Source: Henricia sp. BOLD:AAB3569
Lineage: Eukaryota > Echinodermata > Asteroidea > Spinulosida > Echinasteridae
Reading direction: 5' to 3'
NCBI GenBank assembly: GCA_037783545.1
Contig: JBBELK010000481.1
Span: 124,001 to 188,000, forward strand
Length of the DNA: 64,000 nucleotides
Below are positions 11,049-21,600 of this stretch, in pieces. The position numbers and the translations under genes are program-made. Position 1 is the first letter of the stretch, and every line of letters starts with the position of its first letter. Under the pieces are notes generated by a model. The model was not told the origin of the DNA. It saw only the letters and a list, made by a program, of their open reading frames with translations, and ran no database searches.

Positions 11049-11254
11049 CCATTTTGGGAGTCAAATAATGCTGAGTCATTGTGGAAGCGATGTGCGTGCG
11101 CGTTGTGTGTCTCTCTGGTTGGCGTAACGCGGTTTAGTTCGCCAATGGGAGCCTCAGCATAGCGCGTTACGCGCGCTATGGATACACACAACGCGCACGC
11201 ACATTGCTTCCACAACGCGTACGACGCGGCATTGATTGTTTTACTCCCAAAATG
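11049..11254. repeat. Hairpin repeat
   Basis: ATTTTGGGAGTCAAA at 11051 and TTTACTCCCAAAAT at 11240 are complementary, as are GGAAGCGATGTGCGTGCGCG and its partner near 11185-11212. This makes a roughly 200-base stem-loop. Confidence 0.7.
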
Positions 11255-11361
11255 ACGTCACTGGCACGAGCTCAATAAGCCATTTCGACATTTTCTCGGC
11301 CATTTTGAAAGAGGTGCAAAGAGCGCCCTCAAGCGCCGCATGTGCGTGCACAAAACATCTA

Positions 11362-12175
11362 AAGGCGGCTTCGCGCACTGGATACAACTTTGCAATTAAT
11401 TATTTTGACTAATTAAATCAATGGCTTTGACTAGTATAAAGCTGGTTGATTGTGATTCTATATGAATTGTTCTTATGCTTCAGTTGAAAAATCAAAATTA
11501 AAAGTGCCTTCTTGTCTGAATAAATCGCATTTTAAGACCCCTTCTTATTTCCCAATTTCTCTAAGATTAAGGCGGCTTGATTCCCGCACTCGATACAACT
11601 TCGCAATTAATTTGTTTGACTAATTAAATCGATTGCTATGACGATAAAGCTGATTGATGATGATTCTACATGAATATTTCTTATATTACAGCTGAAAAAT
11701 CGAAACTAAAAGTGCCTTCTTGTCTGAATACATTTGATTTTAAGACCCCTTCTTATTTCCTAATTTCTCTAAACTAAGGCGGCTTAATTCAAGCACTAGA
11801 TACAACTTGGCAATTAATTTGTGACTAATTAAATCGATGGCTATGACAAAAAGCTAATTGATGTTGATTCTGCACGAATATTTCTTATATTACATTTGAA
11901 AAATCGTAACAAAAAGTGCCTATGATACTCGTATGAATAAATCGATTTGAAGACCCCTTCTTATTTCATAATTTCTCTAATCTAAGGCGGCTTAATTGGC
12001 TCACTGGATAAAACTTAGCAATTAATTTTTTTGACTTATTAAATCGATGCCTATGACAATAAAGCTGATTGATGAATATTTCTTATAAAACAGTTGAAAA
12101 ATCCAGACAAATAGTTCCAATGTCTGAATACATCGATTTTTAAGGCTTCTTTTCTCATTTCACTTTTCTTACAAT
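11362..12175 (+). repeat. Four tandem 207-bp repeats
   Basis: AAGGCGGCTT recurs at about 11362, 11569, 11776 and 11984. Each is followed by GATACAACTT-like, AATTAATTTGTTTGACTAAT-like and ATCGATGGCTATGAC-like segments and closes with CCCCTTCTTATTTC. Confidence 0.9.
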
Positions 12176-12226
12176 AAAGTTTTTTGGAATGGATCCAGGT
12201 GACATCGCTTAAATCGTCGTCAGATT

Positions 12227-12712
12227 TCAGTCCTTGGCACTGGAAATGGAACCAAACGTCACACAGGTCACATTGGATGCTCTCCAGTGTATTTCGACCT
12301 CTTTTATCTCAGTGGCGTCTAGCAAAAGTTTATCACAAGTGCCGCAAAAATATAGGTTTTTATTGATACAGGGCACAGGTTTTGAAGAACACTGTTGCTC
12401 TCGTTGCAACTTTTTTATAATGTTGTTTGTCAAAGGTATTTTTTTACGAACGTGTCCTGTTAAGTCCAGACAGCAAAATAAGACTGTTTTGCCTCTGCTA
12501 GAGCCATCTGGATGTTGATCTGTGTGAAATAATTTTGGCTTTGCCTTAATTTCACCTCTCCGTCGATCTCGTGGAGAAAGTCGCATTTCTTTACTCCTTC
12601 TTTCACCGTGCTTGATAATAAAAGGACACTTAATTTCAATGACAATTTTAAAATCTTTATCATTTGCTCCAATAATCATGATCGGTTTAACAGAAACAAT
12701 ACGGTCTGCCAA
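12227..12712 (-). CDS. Unrecognised 161-residue open frame inside the 2.2-kb element
   Basis: This open frame sits in the only non-repeated part of the element at 11279-13457. The conceptual product begins MADRIVSVKPIMIIGANDKD and is basic in the middle (RRSKEMRLSPRDRRR). It has several cysteines, including FCGTCDKLLLD near the C-terminus. I do not recognise a family or a DDE signature. It could be an eroded exon of a transposase or chance, so a function is not proposed. Confidence 0.2.
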   Translation of the reverse strand: MADRIVSVKPIMIIGANDKDFKIVIEIKCPFIIKHGERRSKEMRLSPRDRRRGEIKAKPKLFHTDQHPDGSSRGKTVLFCCLDLTGHVRKKIPLTNNIIKKLQREQQCSSKPVPCINKNLYFCGTCDKLLLDATEIKEVEIHWRASNVTCVTFGSISSAKD

Positions 12713-13178
12713 TGGAAATTTCCCAGGAAAAGATCATATTTTATCATGGTATTAATTAATAGCCTAAAAGTGTAATAAGTTACCAGAAATGTTGACAATT
12801 TTATTTTGTTAAAATAATTATTGAAAGGGTTATGTTTATCCTTTCTTGCTGCGAACTATCCTTTCAAGTCTGTTCACACTTTTTTTATATAACATACTTC
12901 GGTGATACATGTGTAAGTGGTCAGAGAAACTTCATTTTCCGAAGATATTTACTTTAAAAAAACAGTAGCAAGGAGAAACTGGGAGATCAAAAAGGGGGCC
13001 TTAAAGATCGATTTATTCTGACGATTAGGCACTTTTTGTTACGATTTTTCAGCTGTAATATAAAAAATATTCATGTAGAATCATCATCAATCAGCTTTAT
13101 CGTCATAGCAATCGATTTAATTAGTCAAAAAAATTAATTGCGAAGTTGTATCAAGTGCGCGAAGCCGCCTTATATACC

Positions 13179-13366
13179 CAGGCGCAGATCCAGAGGGGGG
13201 GTTTTGGGGGTCAAAACCCTCCCCCTGCTCCGACACCAAAGAATATAATGTAATGCATTTTTTGCGTGTCCGCCTGTCCGAAACAAGCAGACATAAAAAT
13301 CTGATGGGAAAAACCCCTCCCTGGTGGCAAAACCCCCTCCTGGAAAAATTCCTGGATCCGCCCCTG
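13179..13366. mobile_element. 188-bp hAT-like MITE, copy 1
   Basis: Ends CAGGCGCAGATCCAG and CTGGATCCGCCCCTG are inverted repeats. The 5-bp target duplication ATACC is at 13174-13178 and 13367-13371. It is nearly identical to 29601-29787. CAGG ends with a 5-bp duplication resemble the hAT5-type group; the superfamily is inferred. Confidence 0.85.
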
Positions 13367-13459
13367 ATACCGGTATGTTTTGTGCACGCACATGCGTCGC
13401 TTGAGGGCGCTCTTTGCACCTCCTTCAAAATGACCGCGAAAATGCATCAAATGGCGGAT

Positions 13460-13546
13460 TAAACTGGTTCCCCTGTCCACATATTTACTTCTCCTTCGTC
13501 GTATATGAGAGAGCAGCGTAGCCCACATGGACAGGGAACCAGTCTA
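13460..13546. mobile_element. Short hairpin MITE, TAGACTGGTTCC family
   Basis: AACTGGTTCCCCTGTCC at 13462 and GGACAGGGAACCAGTCT near 13530-13545 are inverted, around ATTTACTTCTCCTTCGTCGT. It lies immediately right of the 2.2-kb element's end. Confidence 0.75.
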
Positions 13547-13989
13547 ACGGCGGATCAGACCGTTTTGTAGATTGGTTCCCGATCCCTATAGATTGGTTCG
13601 CTTATTGCGAAAATATAGGGATCGGTAAAGGGTACACTTCCAAACACTGAAAGGCGCACAGGCTTCTGCTTGGCCTGGGTGACTTTCAAGATCAGCACTT
13701 TTATTCCCCCCATCAAAATCGTTGCTAAAAATGGAATCTTTAGGCAAGTCTTACAGGAAATTGCCATTTTTTGATAAAATCAAAATCTCTACACGTTCTA
13801 CATACCTCCCTGGCCGTAATTAATACATGTACCGGTACTCTCAAAAATTGCGTACACAGCTTCATTTTTCTCAAATTCACAAACTCACCTCGCGTGCATG
13901 TGCAAAACCGTCATACATGGCCGCCGGCTGCCGCATTGAATTATGGGATGACACCATCCCATAATTGATTTTCATTGTCCGTCCATAGC

Positions 13990-16900
13990 TAGGGACTTGG
14001 AAAAAAAAGTCAAAGTTCGATTTTGATTGAAAATATCATCTCACATTACAGATTATTTTATGTTAATTCTAAAACAGCATTTATCGCATAAATTGAGCAA
14101 GCGGTAGCCGAGATATGCGTCTTAGGAATCGGCCTTTTTCCCGCGAAATCGTGCGTGTAAACTTATTAGGGAGAGAGCTCGAAGAATGCGATGCAGTATG
14201 AAGCGCCCCCACAGTGACATATTGCGCCAAGCCAACGAAGATATCTTCAACTTCAAGTCTGATTAGTCTTAATTCAACACGGTTTCTCGTTTTGCGTTAA
14301 ACTGAGTAATAAGCAATAAAGTGCCAATGCGCCCTCACGTGGCAATTGCGCGCCAAAATAACACTCATCCACAATGTACGTTTTTTGCGTGTTGGCAGTA
14401 CACGCGTACCGAAGCGTAGAAGGGACAGGAATAAAAAAGTCACACATGTAATAGGTTAAAAGTGGGGGTATTCGACCGGATAAGGTTCATTTTAGCATAA
14501 CAGTTGCGTCTGAGGAGAAGCAAGGCAAAAGTTTTCGACAATCGCAAGTCTAGGTAACTGTCTTTCATTTGCATCAAGCCCGAAACTGGAGGATCGATGA
14601 ATGATGTGCAGTTTGACCACCAAAATGAGGTGTAGATGATGTGGAATTCGACTACTGTGTTGGGTTATTCGTCCAGTGCCATTTGTACTGAATACATAGT
14701 ATTGATGGGACTTTGTTTGTTCGAAAATAAACGTACTTGAGTGGTAATGTTATTTTAATCGGCGCAATTTCATAGCGTGCTACTTGTGTGTGCATGCATT
14801 AGAAACACTTTTGGCCATCTATTGAAACATACAAATGATATTCAGAGGATAATTTTCCTGCATGCCAAGAAAATAAGAAATGAAAAATATTGGACCGTTC
14901 GGATCCGTTTGCGCGAGGCGCATGAAATAAAATTGTCAGTGCTTTGAAATTTTGAATTCTTTTCCGAGACGTGTGGGGACGTCCGCGATTGTCAGTGAGT
15001 TCACACCTGTCTGTGTGGTTTAGTGTGTGTGTTCGTTTGTAGTAGGCCTAACAAGTGTTATTTCCTCGATTCCCGCACTTAAACGCCAGAAAGGGACACA
15101 GTCACAGGATTTCCGACTTCACAAGAAAGACAAAGTCGAGTTATCATTCAATATATTCTCCAGCTAACATACCGCAACACAACAACGAAGTCCCGGGCCG
15201 TGTGCATCATAAGCACACCGCACAGGAAGCAAGACTAATACAAAGAATTGGTAATACATGTACAATGTTATACAATGTAATACATAACCCCGGGCGGCAC
15301 GTGGCCAGACTCTTCTGGCACGCGCCAAAAGGATTGGCGCGTGCTAGCTCTATACGCAAACTAGGTCAATGCTTGGCAGAAGTTCCGTTCTGCCTCCAGA
15401 GTCTGATTAAAGGCACAGTCTCGTCAGCAATGCGCGCGCGGCATATTCGTGCCGTAGCTCGACGAAATACGCCGCGCAATATATGACTGCTTCAGCTGAT
15501 GTCTAGTCAAAAGCGGTCCCGGTTTTCTGGCAGGCCTAGCTTGTTCGCACAATGGTGTCTGTTGCGAAACTTTATTGCAATGCGGCGGTGCTCGGCCCGG
15601 TCACAAGTGCAGATACGTATTTTAACCATTATATTTTGACAAAAATATCCAGCAATGACTGGTCACAATTATTTTAACCAAAATGAGTCTTATTTTAAGG
15701 CAAACCCTATGCAAAATAATAGAAAACGCATGACGAATGAAAAACGAACCAAAGGAAAGGCGCCTTATCCTTTTTTTCATCCGTCTTGCGTGCGCGTTTT
15801 GCTCCACCCGTTTGTCTGTATCGGGCCATAGAGCGATTGAGATGCAAATAGATAAAAAAACGCAGGATGGATAAAATAAACTTATCGACCTGTAAAGGAA
15901 AGGCGCCTTTATTTGGTGTAAACCGACACGCAAAAAATTGAACAATCGCAAACACCTAAATTCACCAACCAAATTGATTTTGCCAATTTTCAGTATTGTT
16001 TCACTCTGGACAAAAACATATATTCGTGCCGCGTTCCCGTAAAGTGACGCACAAAAATGCACGCACAACAATCGCTTAAAAACGATACAGTGTGAATGAG
16101 CGTTAGTAAACTCATCCATAAAGTTTGCAAATTTGTTTTGATAGAATTAATGTGCACCCACCACCAAACTGAAAAGAAAAGACAAGAAATCATGCGTCTT
16201 GTAGCACCCAAATTAAGTTGTCCGCCTACACCTATATAACTTTATGGCAATGAGTACAGTGACAAGAACTGTCAGCAATATCGATAAATTATTGGCTTGG
16301 CGGTCGATTATTTTATCTAACAATTTCGAAATGGTGTTACCAGCGTCAACTATTACGTGGACGTTTCAGAAGTGTAAAATAACAAAAGATATACTCAACG
16401 TACGTAATGCTTCTCGTGTGTGTTTTGCTCAGCTCCGCATATGCGGTTGTTTAGATGCGTCGATAGTGTGAACCACTAGTGAAGACGTTAGTGTGTTTGG
16501 TGATGATTCATGATACACCACAAAGAAACAAAATGCATACAAATTATTCATCCATCACGAAAAAAGCGACAAATCCCCATAACCGGTATCCGTTTTTATG
16601 CTACGCGTATGGAGGCCGACATCCGTTATTTACGCGTATGAAAACGTGTGTACTTCGGTTACGCATCACGAGAAGCGCATAGAGTCTTGACGTATCCGTA
16701 TCGGTATCCGTGACGGTGCGAAACCTCCCTAATATGCACACGTGAGGGCGCGCGACGTCTTTGTCTATGTGTAAGCTCACATTTATGCCTGGAATGAAGA
16801 CTACGCACTCGACAAAGTGTGCAAGACGGAGCCGTTAATCGTTTTTGTGTTCTAAAAATAACAAGCAAGGGGAATGTTTTCTTCAATGAAATTTGGCACA

Positions 16901-17238
16901 AACATAAACAACTATCTCCCCAAACTGTGTGTTGGTTTCACAAGTCTGTTTAGCAACATGAACTACCTTTTTTTGGGTCATAAATCTCACTATCAAACAA
17001 ACATATTGCTGCGCCCCACTATAAATCTTTTACAAATCGTTTTAACAAATGCATATCGTCAGAAAAGTATGCCTTTTTCCACGCATCTATTAAAAAAATT
17101 AATTGAACAACGTTGTGAGATTTTAGAGCGCATTTTTCATGATGCCCACTTCAGAGACGGCAAAAATCCGCTGTGAAACTAACCATTACTAGTGTACCCA
17201 GTGCGCGCGCGATGACGTCACTGATTTCCAAGTCCCTA
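13990..17238. mobile_element. 3.25-kb DNA transposon-like element with 7-bp target duplication
   Basis: Ends TAGGGACTTGG and CCAAGTCCCTA are inverted, flanked by CCATAGC at 13983-13989 and 17239-17245. The interior has no recognised transposase. Open frames at 15055-15486, 15622-16119 and 16874-17176 resemble nothing I know and look like chance. A fragment of the T6 family lies at about 15410-15485. Superfamily not assigned. Confidence 0.65.
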
Positions 17239-17300
17239 CCATAGCCACAGCCATAGCCACTAATTTACAAAAAATGGCAATTTCCTGTAAAAAGACTTAA

Positions 17301-17432
17301 AGGCACAGGCTCGTCAGCAATGCGCGCCCACTAAATTCGTGCTCGAAACACGCAGCTCCATGCCTTTGCTATGGAGCTGCGTATTGTGTGGCACACATTT
17401 GGCGGGCGCGCATTGCTGACGAGCCTGTGCCT
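17301..17432. mobile_element. T6 foldback MITE (132 bp)
   Basis: TTAA flanks at 17297-17300 and 17433-17436. Ends AGGCACAGGCTCGTCAGC and GCTGACGAGCCTGTGCCT fold over nearly the full length with a CAGCTCCATGCC centre. The partner arm at 13624-13780 lacks it, giving an empty-site comparison. Copy 2 is at 48971-49100. Confidence 0.9.
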
Positions 17433-17577
17433 TTAACTAAAGATTCCATTTTGAGCAACGATTTTGATGGGGAAAATAAAGTGCTGATCTTAAAAGTCAC
17501 CCAGGCCAAGCAGAAGCAGCATAGCATATATCAGGCCTGTGTGCCTTTCAGTATTTGAAGTAGGTAAAGGGCAGCCA

Positions 17578-17601
17578 TGACGGGCAGAATTCTGCCCGTC
17601 A
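17578..17601. repeat. Perfect 24-bp palindrome
   Basis: TGACGGGCAGAA is followed at once by its reverse complement, centred on the GAATTC core. No surrounding element was recognised; it could form a short hairpin or be a dimeric protein site. Confidence 0.8.
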
Positions 17602-17821
17602 CGTGATTATTATTATTATTTTTTTTAGTAAGTGCGCAGATTTTGCATTGACATTTGTAACTTCACCGTGCGTGTCAAACATATTCAATTATATAAATAA
17701 AGTACATTGCCTAAAGCAAAGGGCTTGCCCAATTTTTAATATAAAAAACACAATGCGCACGCGCAAAGACGACCAATTACAGATCAAGATGAAGCGCCCT
17801 TTACCTGTCCTTATATTCTCC

Positions 17822-17925
17822 TGTGTGGAATATGTGGACGGGAACCAGTCTAACAGTTTTGGGCATGCGACTTGCGCCGTGGAAGGGTTGAAGTAGACTG
17901 GTTCCCGCTCCACATTCCACACACT
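17822..17925. repeat. Hairpin with inward GGAACCAGTCTA ends
   Basis: TGTGTGGAATATGTGGACGG is complemented near 17905-17925 (CCGCTCCACATTCCACAC). The GGAACCAGTCTA and TAGACTGGTTCC motifs point inward, the reverse of the other family copies. Confidence 0.65.
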
Positions 17926-18497
17926 GACTTTATTATACTGATTCCACATACAACGGAGATCCATTTACCGGATAATGCCAGAAAAGACGGAAAATGTGCT
18001 CAGTAGAAACAGGTCTTATCCGCTATTTTCCGGTGAATAGTGGGGACAATTTTCCCTGGCAATTTTCCTTCTAGTCGAGGAAGGAAAATGCCGGGGAATT
18101 TTTCCGGTAACCGCTAATAGAAACACAAATTTCGAGCAAGAACATGTTTCAGCGTGTGCGTGCGCGTACTTTATGGAGTTTAATATGCAGAAGCATTTTT
18201 TCCAACGAAGATGGCATCTGTGAACGTGATCAATAGAAACATGCTGTATGAGTCACAATTTTTTGGTCTGGGAACCAGACTAGGGTTTAAATGTGAATGA
18301 AAAATATACTGGAGTTTTTTTCCCAGATTTGATAGAAAAATTCAAATTGAAGAGTAGGAAAATTTGAAAAAATCAAAGATTTTCTTAGACATGTATTGGT
18401 ATAAAAAAAAACACTTTTCCAGTCGCATTTGTTTTGGAAAAAATCGGGTCAACTCGCCCCTTTTAACAAGGTAGAACGATTATTTTCCTTCCTCCAG
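17926..18497. other. Flank upstream of MED24 coding sequence
   Basis: No promoter, TATA box or CpG-rich block is evident. A pyrimidine tract and AG at 18481-18497 look like a 3' splice site, which would place the transcription start and a non-coding first exon further left. Short inverted segments around ATTTTCCGG/CCGGTAA at about 18030-18110 look like another hairpin repeat. Confidence 0.4.
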
Positions 18498-18513
18498 ATC
18501 AAAAGACAATAGA

Positions 18514-18658
18514 ATGGAGACAGTGCAACAGCGAAGTATAGCTCTGAAAGAGCTGTTGTTGAAAGCGTGGCGTGAGCGATGGTCGGATGTCCAATGGAGC
18601 ACTCGTATGAAGGAGATATTGCCCCCTGGTGTGTCAGGGGACGCTTACAAATTGACAG
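18514..18658 (+). CDS. MED24: MED24 coding exon 1 (residues 1-49)
   Basis: Opens METVQQRSIALKELLLKAW and carries the conserved RERWSDVQW block plus LKELL. It ends after one base of codon 49. Donor GT at 18659. The AG at 18496-18497 suggests the exon itself begins at 18498 with a short 5' leader. Confidence 0.93.
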
Positions 18659-21600
18659 GTTAGCAGTAAAAAATGCATGTCAGTTTGCTGTCCTAGCAAA
18701 ATGGGAAAAAAATGGTTCATTTTTATTTTAAAAAACAAAAGCCGATACTTTTATTGTATTTTTCTTTTGTCAAGAGCTGTAATGTACAGCAATTTGCTTA
18801 AGTACTAAACATAAAACTCTTGCTTAAAGGGCCTGTGACATGCTAAACAACTTTGTGCCTAAGCTTTGCTTCATAATGACGGATTACTTGTTCAGCAAGA
18901 CATACATGTACTATTGTTCGTTTGGATGTAAAATCAATAAAAGGTGGCCTTTTTCAACTTTGAAGATTTCACTGCAATAAATCACAGACAGAGGGCGCTG
19001 TTTGGAGTGCATCACATAAGGAAGACTTCAAGTTGGACTTGTGGCAAATTGCTACAGTTTCTACCCCCAGTTTTGTCATGGCTTACAGCAGGCAACATGT
19101 AAAACAAACTCAAACAGCCATGGATTACAAAAGTTTCAGGAAAATTGAGAAAAAAGTGGAATCTTTTGTGCACAGTTGAATGTGATTTTCCTGTGTTTGC
19201 CTCTTGTGACATAGTGACCTTGGTCATGAATATGCATATTTTCATTAGCATAAAAACTAAAAACCTTTGTTTTAACCCCAAAAGCAAGCTCCAAATAGGA
19301 TTATTATGACTTTAACTGAGTAGAGTGGTTTTAAAGCATAGATTTCATTGATAAAAATCCTAAATAAGGGGCCCTTTAAAGGTACACACCGGCCTACTGT
19401 TTACATGATTTAGTGATGTAGCAACATTGAAAATACTTTTTTGATAGTCGTTGTGAAAACAAATCATCAAAATATCCCGTTATTTACTAATCACGTCATC
19501 ACCACTCTTCAGCCTTATATTTACATCGATAGCGTACCCACGCCATTTCTTGCGTTTTGCTCTGATAAGTGCAAGTCGAAAAGCTCAAGCATGTCTTTGT
19601 CGTTACTTAATTCTATTTTCCGAAATACGTATTTGTTAATTTGTTTCCATCATTTTTCTTTCTTACACAGATATAATTTTAACACAGGCCTTTATTGGAC
19701 CTAACCCAAACAATCTAATGCTTTCGTATCTAAAGCACATCATTGTGTCGCAGGTAAGCTATCGGTAATTGAAAGAAGGGTGTCCAGTCACATTTTTAAC
19801 CCACCCCCTCCCATTTCTCCCATTGGTGTTGAGACATTTCTGTACACATGTACATGTACTTTCAAGTGATTTTTTTAAAACTGATTTATCCGGTTCTATA
19901 AAGCAGTGCAGTGATTGCACCAACGTTTTTGTTTTCACATCCAAATTGGAGATTGCAAATTTCCTGGTTTTTTATTCTTGAATAGTATTTTGGGAAGGCA
20001 TTTTATACGATTGTTGGGCTAGCACGAAATCCATTTTCTGAAAAAATCTGAACAAGCTTCCTTAAAGGCAGTATACATCATTGGTAATCTCGAAAATCAG
20101 AAATGTTCACAGATTTACGCCTAACTTACACAATATAAACATGATGACCATAGAAAACCTCCCCTGAAATGGTTTTGTCTAAAGTGCTATAGTCTTTGAG
20201 AAATTAGTAAAACAATTAGTTTTCGTCTCATGAGACGAAAATTCAATTCGCCCCAAAACCATTTCGCCCAAGTGCCATTTCGCCCCCAAACCACTTCGCC
20301 CGAGTGCCATTTCGCCCCTAATTACTTCGTCCAAACACTACATCGCCAAATTGCCACTTCGCCCCAAAACCACTTTGTGCACAGGCCGTGGTTTAGGGCT
20401 AAGTGGTTCAGGGCGAAGTGGTTTTGGGACGAAATGACTACAAACCCTTTTTTGACTGTTTTCTTAAAAGTTGGACGAATTACGGAGCTGCGTTTTGCTC
20501 AGGTTGGTTTTAATCTTCAATCACACAGGGGGATAAAACTATTTGTAACAGTTTACCAATCATGTATACTATCTTTAAGGTACATGACGTATTTAGCATA
20601 AACAACCCAGTCATTACACACAAATTACATTTTCGGAATGTTTGAGTAAAAATGTAGCGCAAAATACCGGTAATCAACAGTTGTAAGTTTTGAACTATAG
20701 ACCGTATCGAATATCCGCCATTTCGTGAGGCACCTTTTGTTACTTAAACCGTTCAACAATGGAAGCACAGTATGTGCAACCATGCATGTCCTCAAGGAGC
20801 AAAGAAACTGCCCCATGAAATGGCGGCTATTCGATACGGTCTATACATGTACCAAGCAAGAAAAGAAATGCTTGAAATTTTTTTGTAATTAAGTTGACAT
20901 TAGATTCGTGAACAGGGCTTCGGAAAACCTCCGCCCTGTTGCTGTTTCCCACCCAAAATCTGTGGCAAACTCACAAAAATTGAATTTGTCCCTTTTTTTT
21001 GTCAATAGGTGCAAACATTTAAATATTCCGAAGGGTACGCATCGATCCGATGTCTAGTTTCAGTGAAATCGTGTGGCAAATTTTGATTCTCAATGTGATA
21101 AAATACAAGGCAGTTTGCTCCAAAATCAAATGTGTGCATGCGCAAAAGTGGAGGTCAAGTACGAAAGGTCAATGCAAGGGCTTTGTTCGAGCGTGTACTC
21201 CACGTGTTAACATGAGTATACTCCTGCGCACGTGAATGACACTCGGGTCAGTGAGAGAGAATTGTGAGAGAGATTGGTACGCTTGAACGCAGCCTGTTGA
21301 CCTCTCAGCTCTTGCACATGCGCATTTTTTATTTTAGAGCAAACTGCCTCGTATTTTATCACACGGAGAGTCAAAATTTTGTCGCACGATTTCACCAAAA
21401 CTAGACATCGGATCGATGCGTACTCTTTGGAATATTTACACGCTTGGGTGAGTGCACCTATTGAGCAGATATCAGACTCAAGGGACAAATTTAATTTTCG
21501 TGAGTTTGCCACAGATTTTGGGAGGGAAACGGCGACAGGGCGGAGGTTTTCCGAAGCCCTGTTCACGGGTCTAAGTTGAAATAGCTTCATTATGCTTCTA

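Larger units (their letters stand above)
11279..13457. mobile_element. 2.2-kb element with terminal inverted repeats and 207-bp subterminal repeats
   Basis: The left end (11279-11360, with GGTGCAAAGAGCGCCCTCAA) is inverted at 13375-13457 (TTGAGGGCGCTCTTTGCACC). Inside the left end are four direct 207-208 bp repeats; the right end holds one inverted partial copy (13003-13172). This arrangement fits a DNA transposon with subterminal repeats. A small element (13179-13366) is inserted at the junction of the right-hand repeats. The superfamily is not recognised. Confidence 0.75.
13624..17575. repeat. Outer inverted repeat enclosing a 3.2-kb element
   Basis: The left arm (13624-13780, with GGCCTGGGTGACTTTCAAGA) is the reverse complement of 17268-17575 (AAAAGTCACCCAGGCCAAG). 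The right arm is interrupted by the T6 insertion at 17301-17432. The region between the arms contains the separate element at 13990-17238, so the two are nested. Confidence 0.8.

Noticed and set aside
10535-11215. 226-residue minus-strand open frame
   Set aside because: Lies across the arm of the 1.2-kb palindrome and neighbouring hairpin; composition and lack of any domain indicate a chance frame.
13117-13528. Several overlapping frames on both strands around 13.2-13.5 kb and again at 29.6-29.9 kb
   Set aside because: They recur only because both places carry the same hAT-like MITE.
15055-16119. Open frames of 143 and 165 residues in the 3.25-kb element
   Set aside because: No recognised motif, low-complexity basic composition and overlap with a T6 fragment; not supported as genes.
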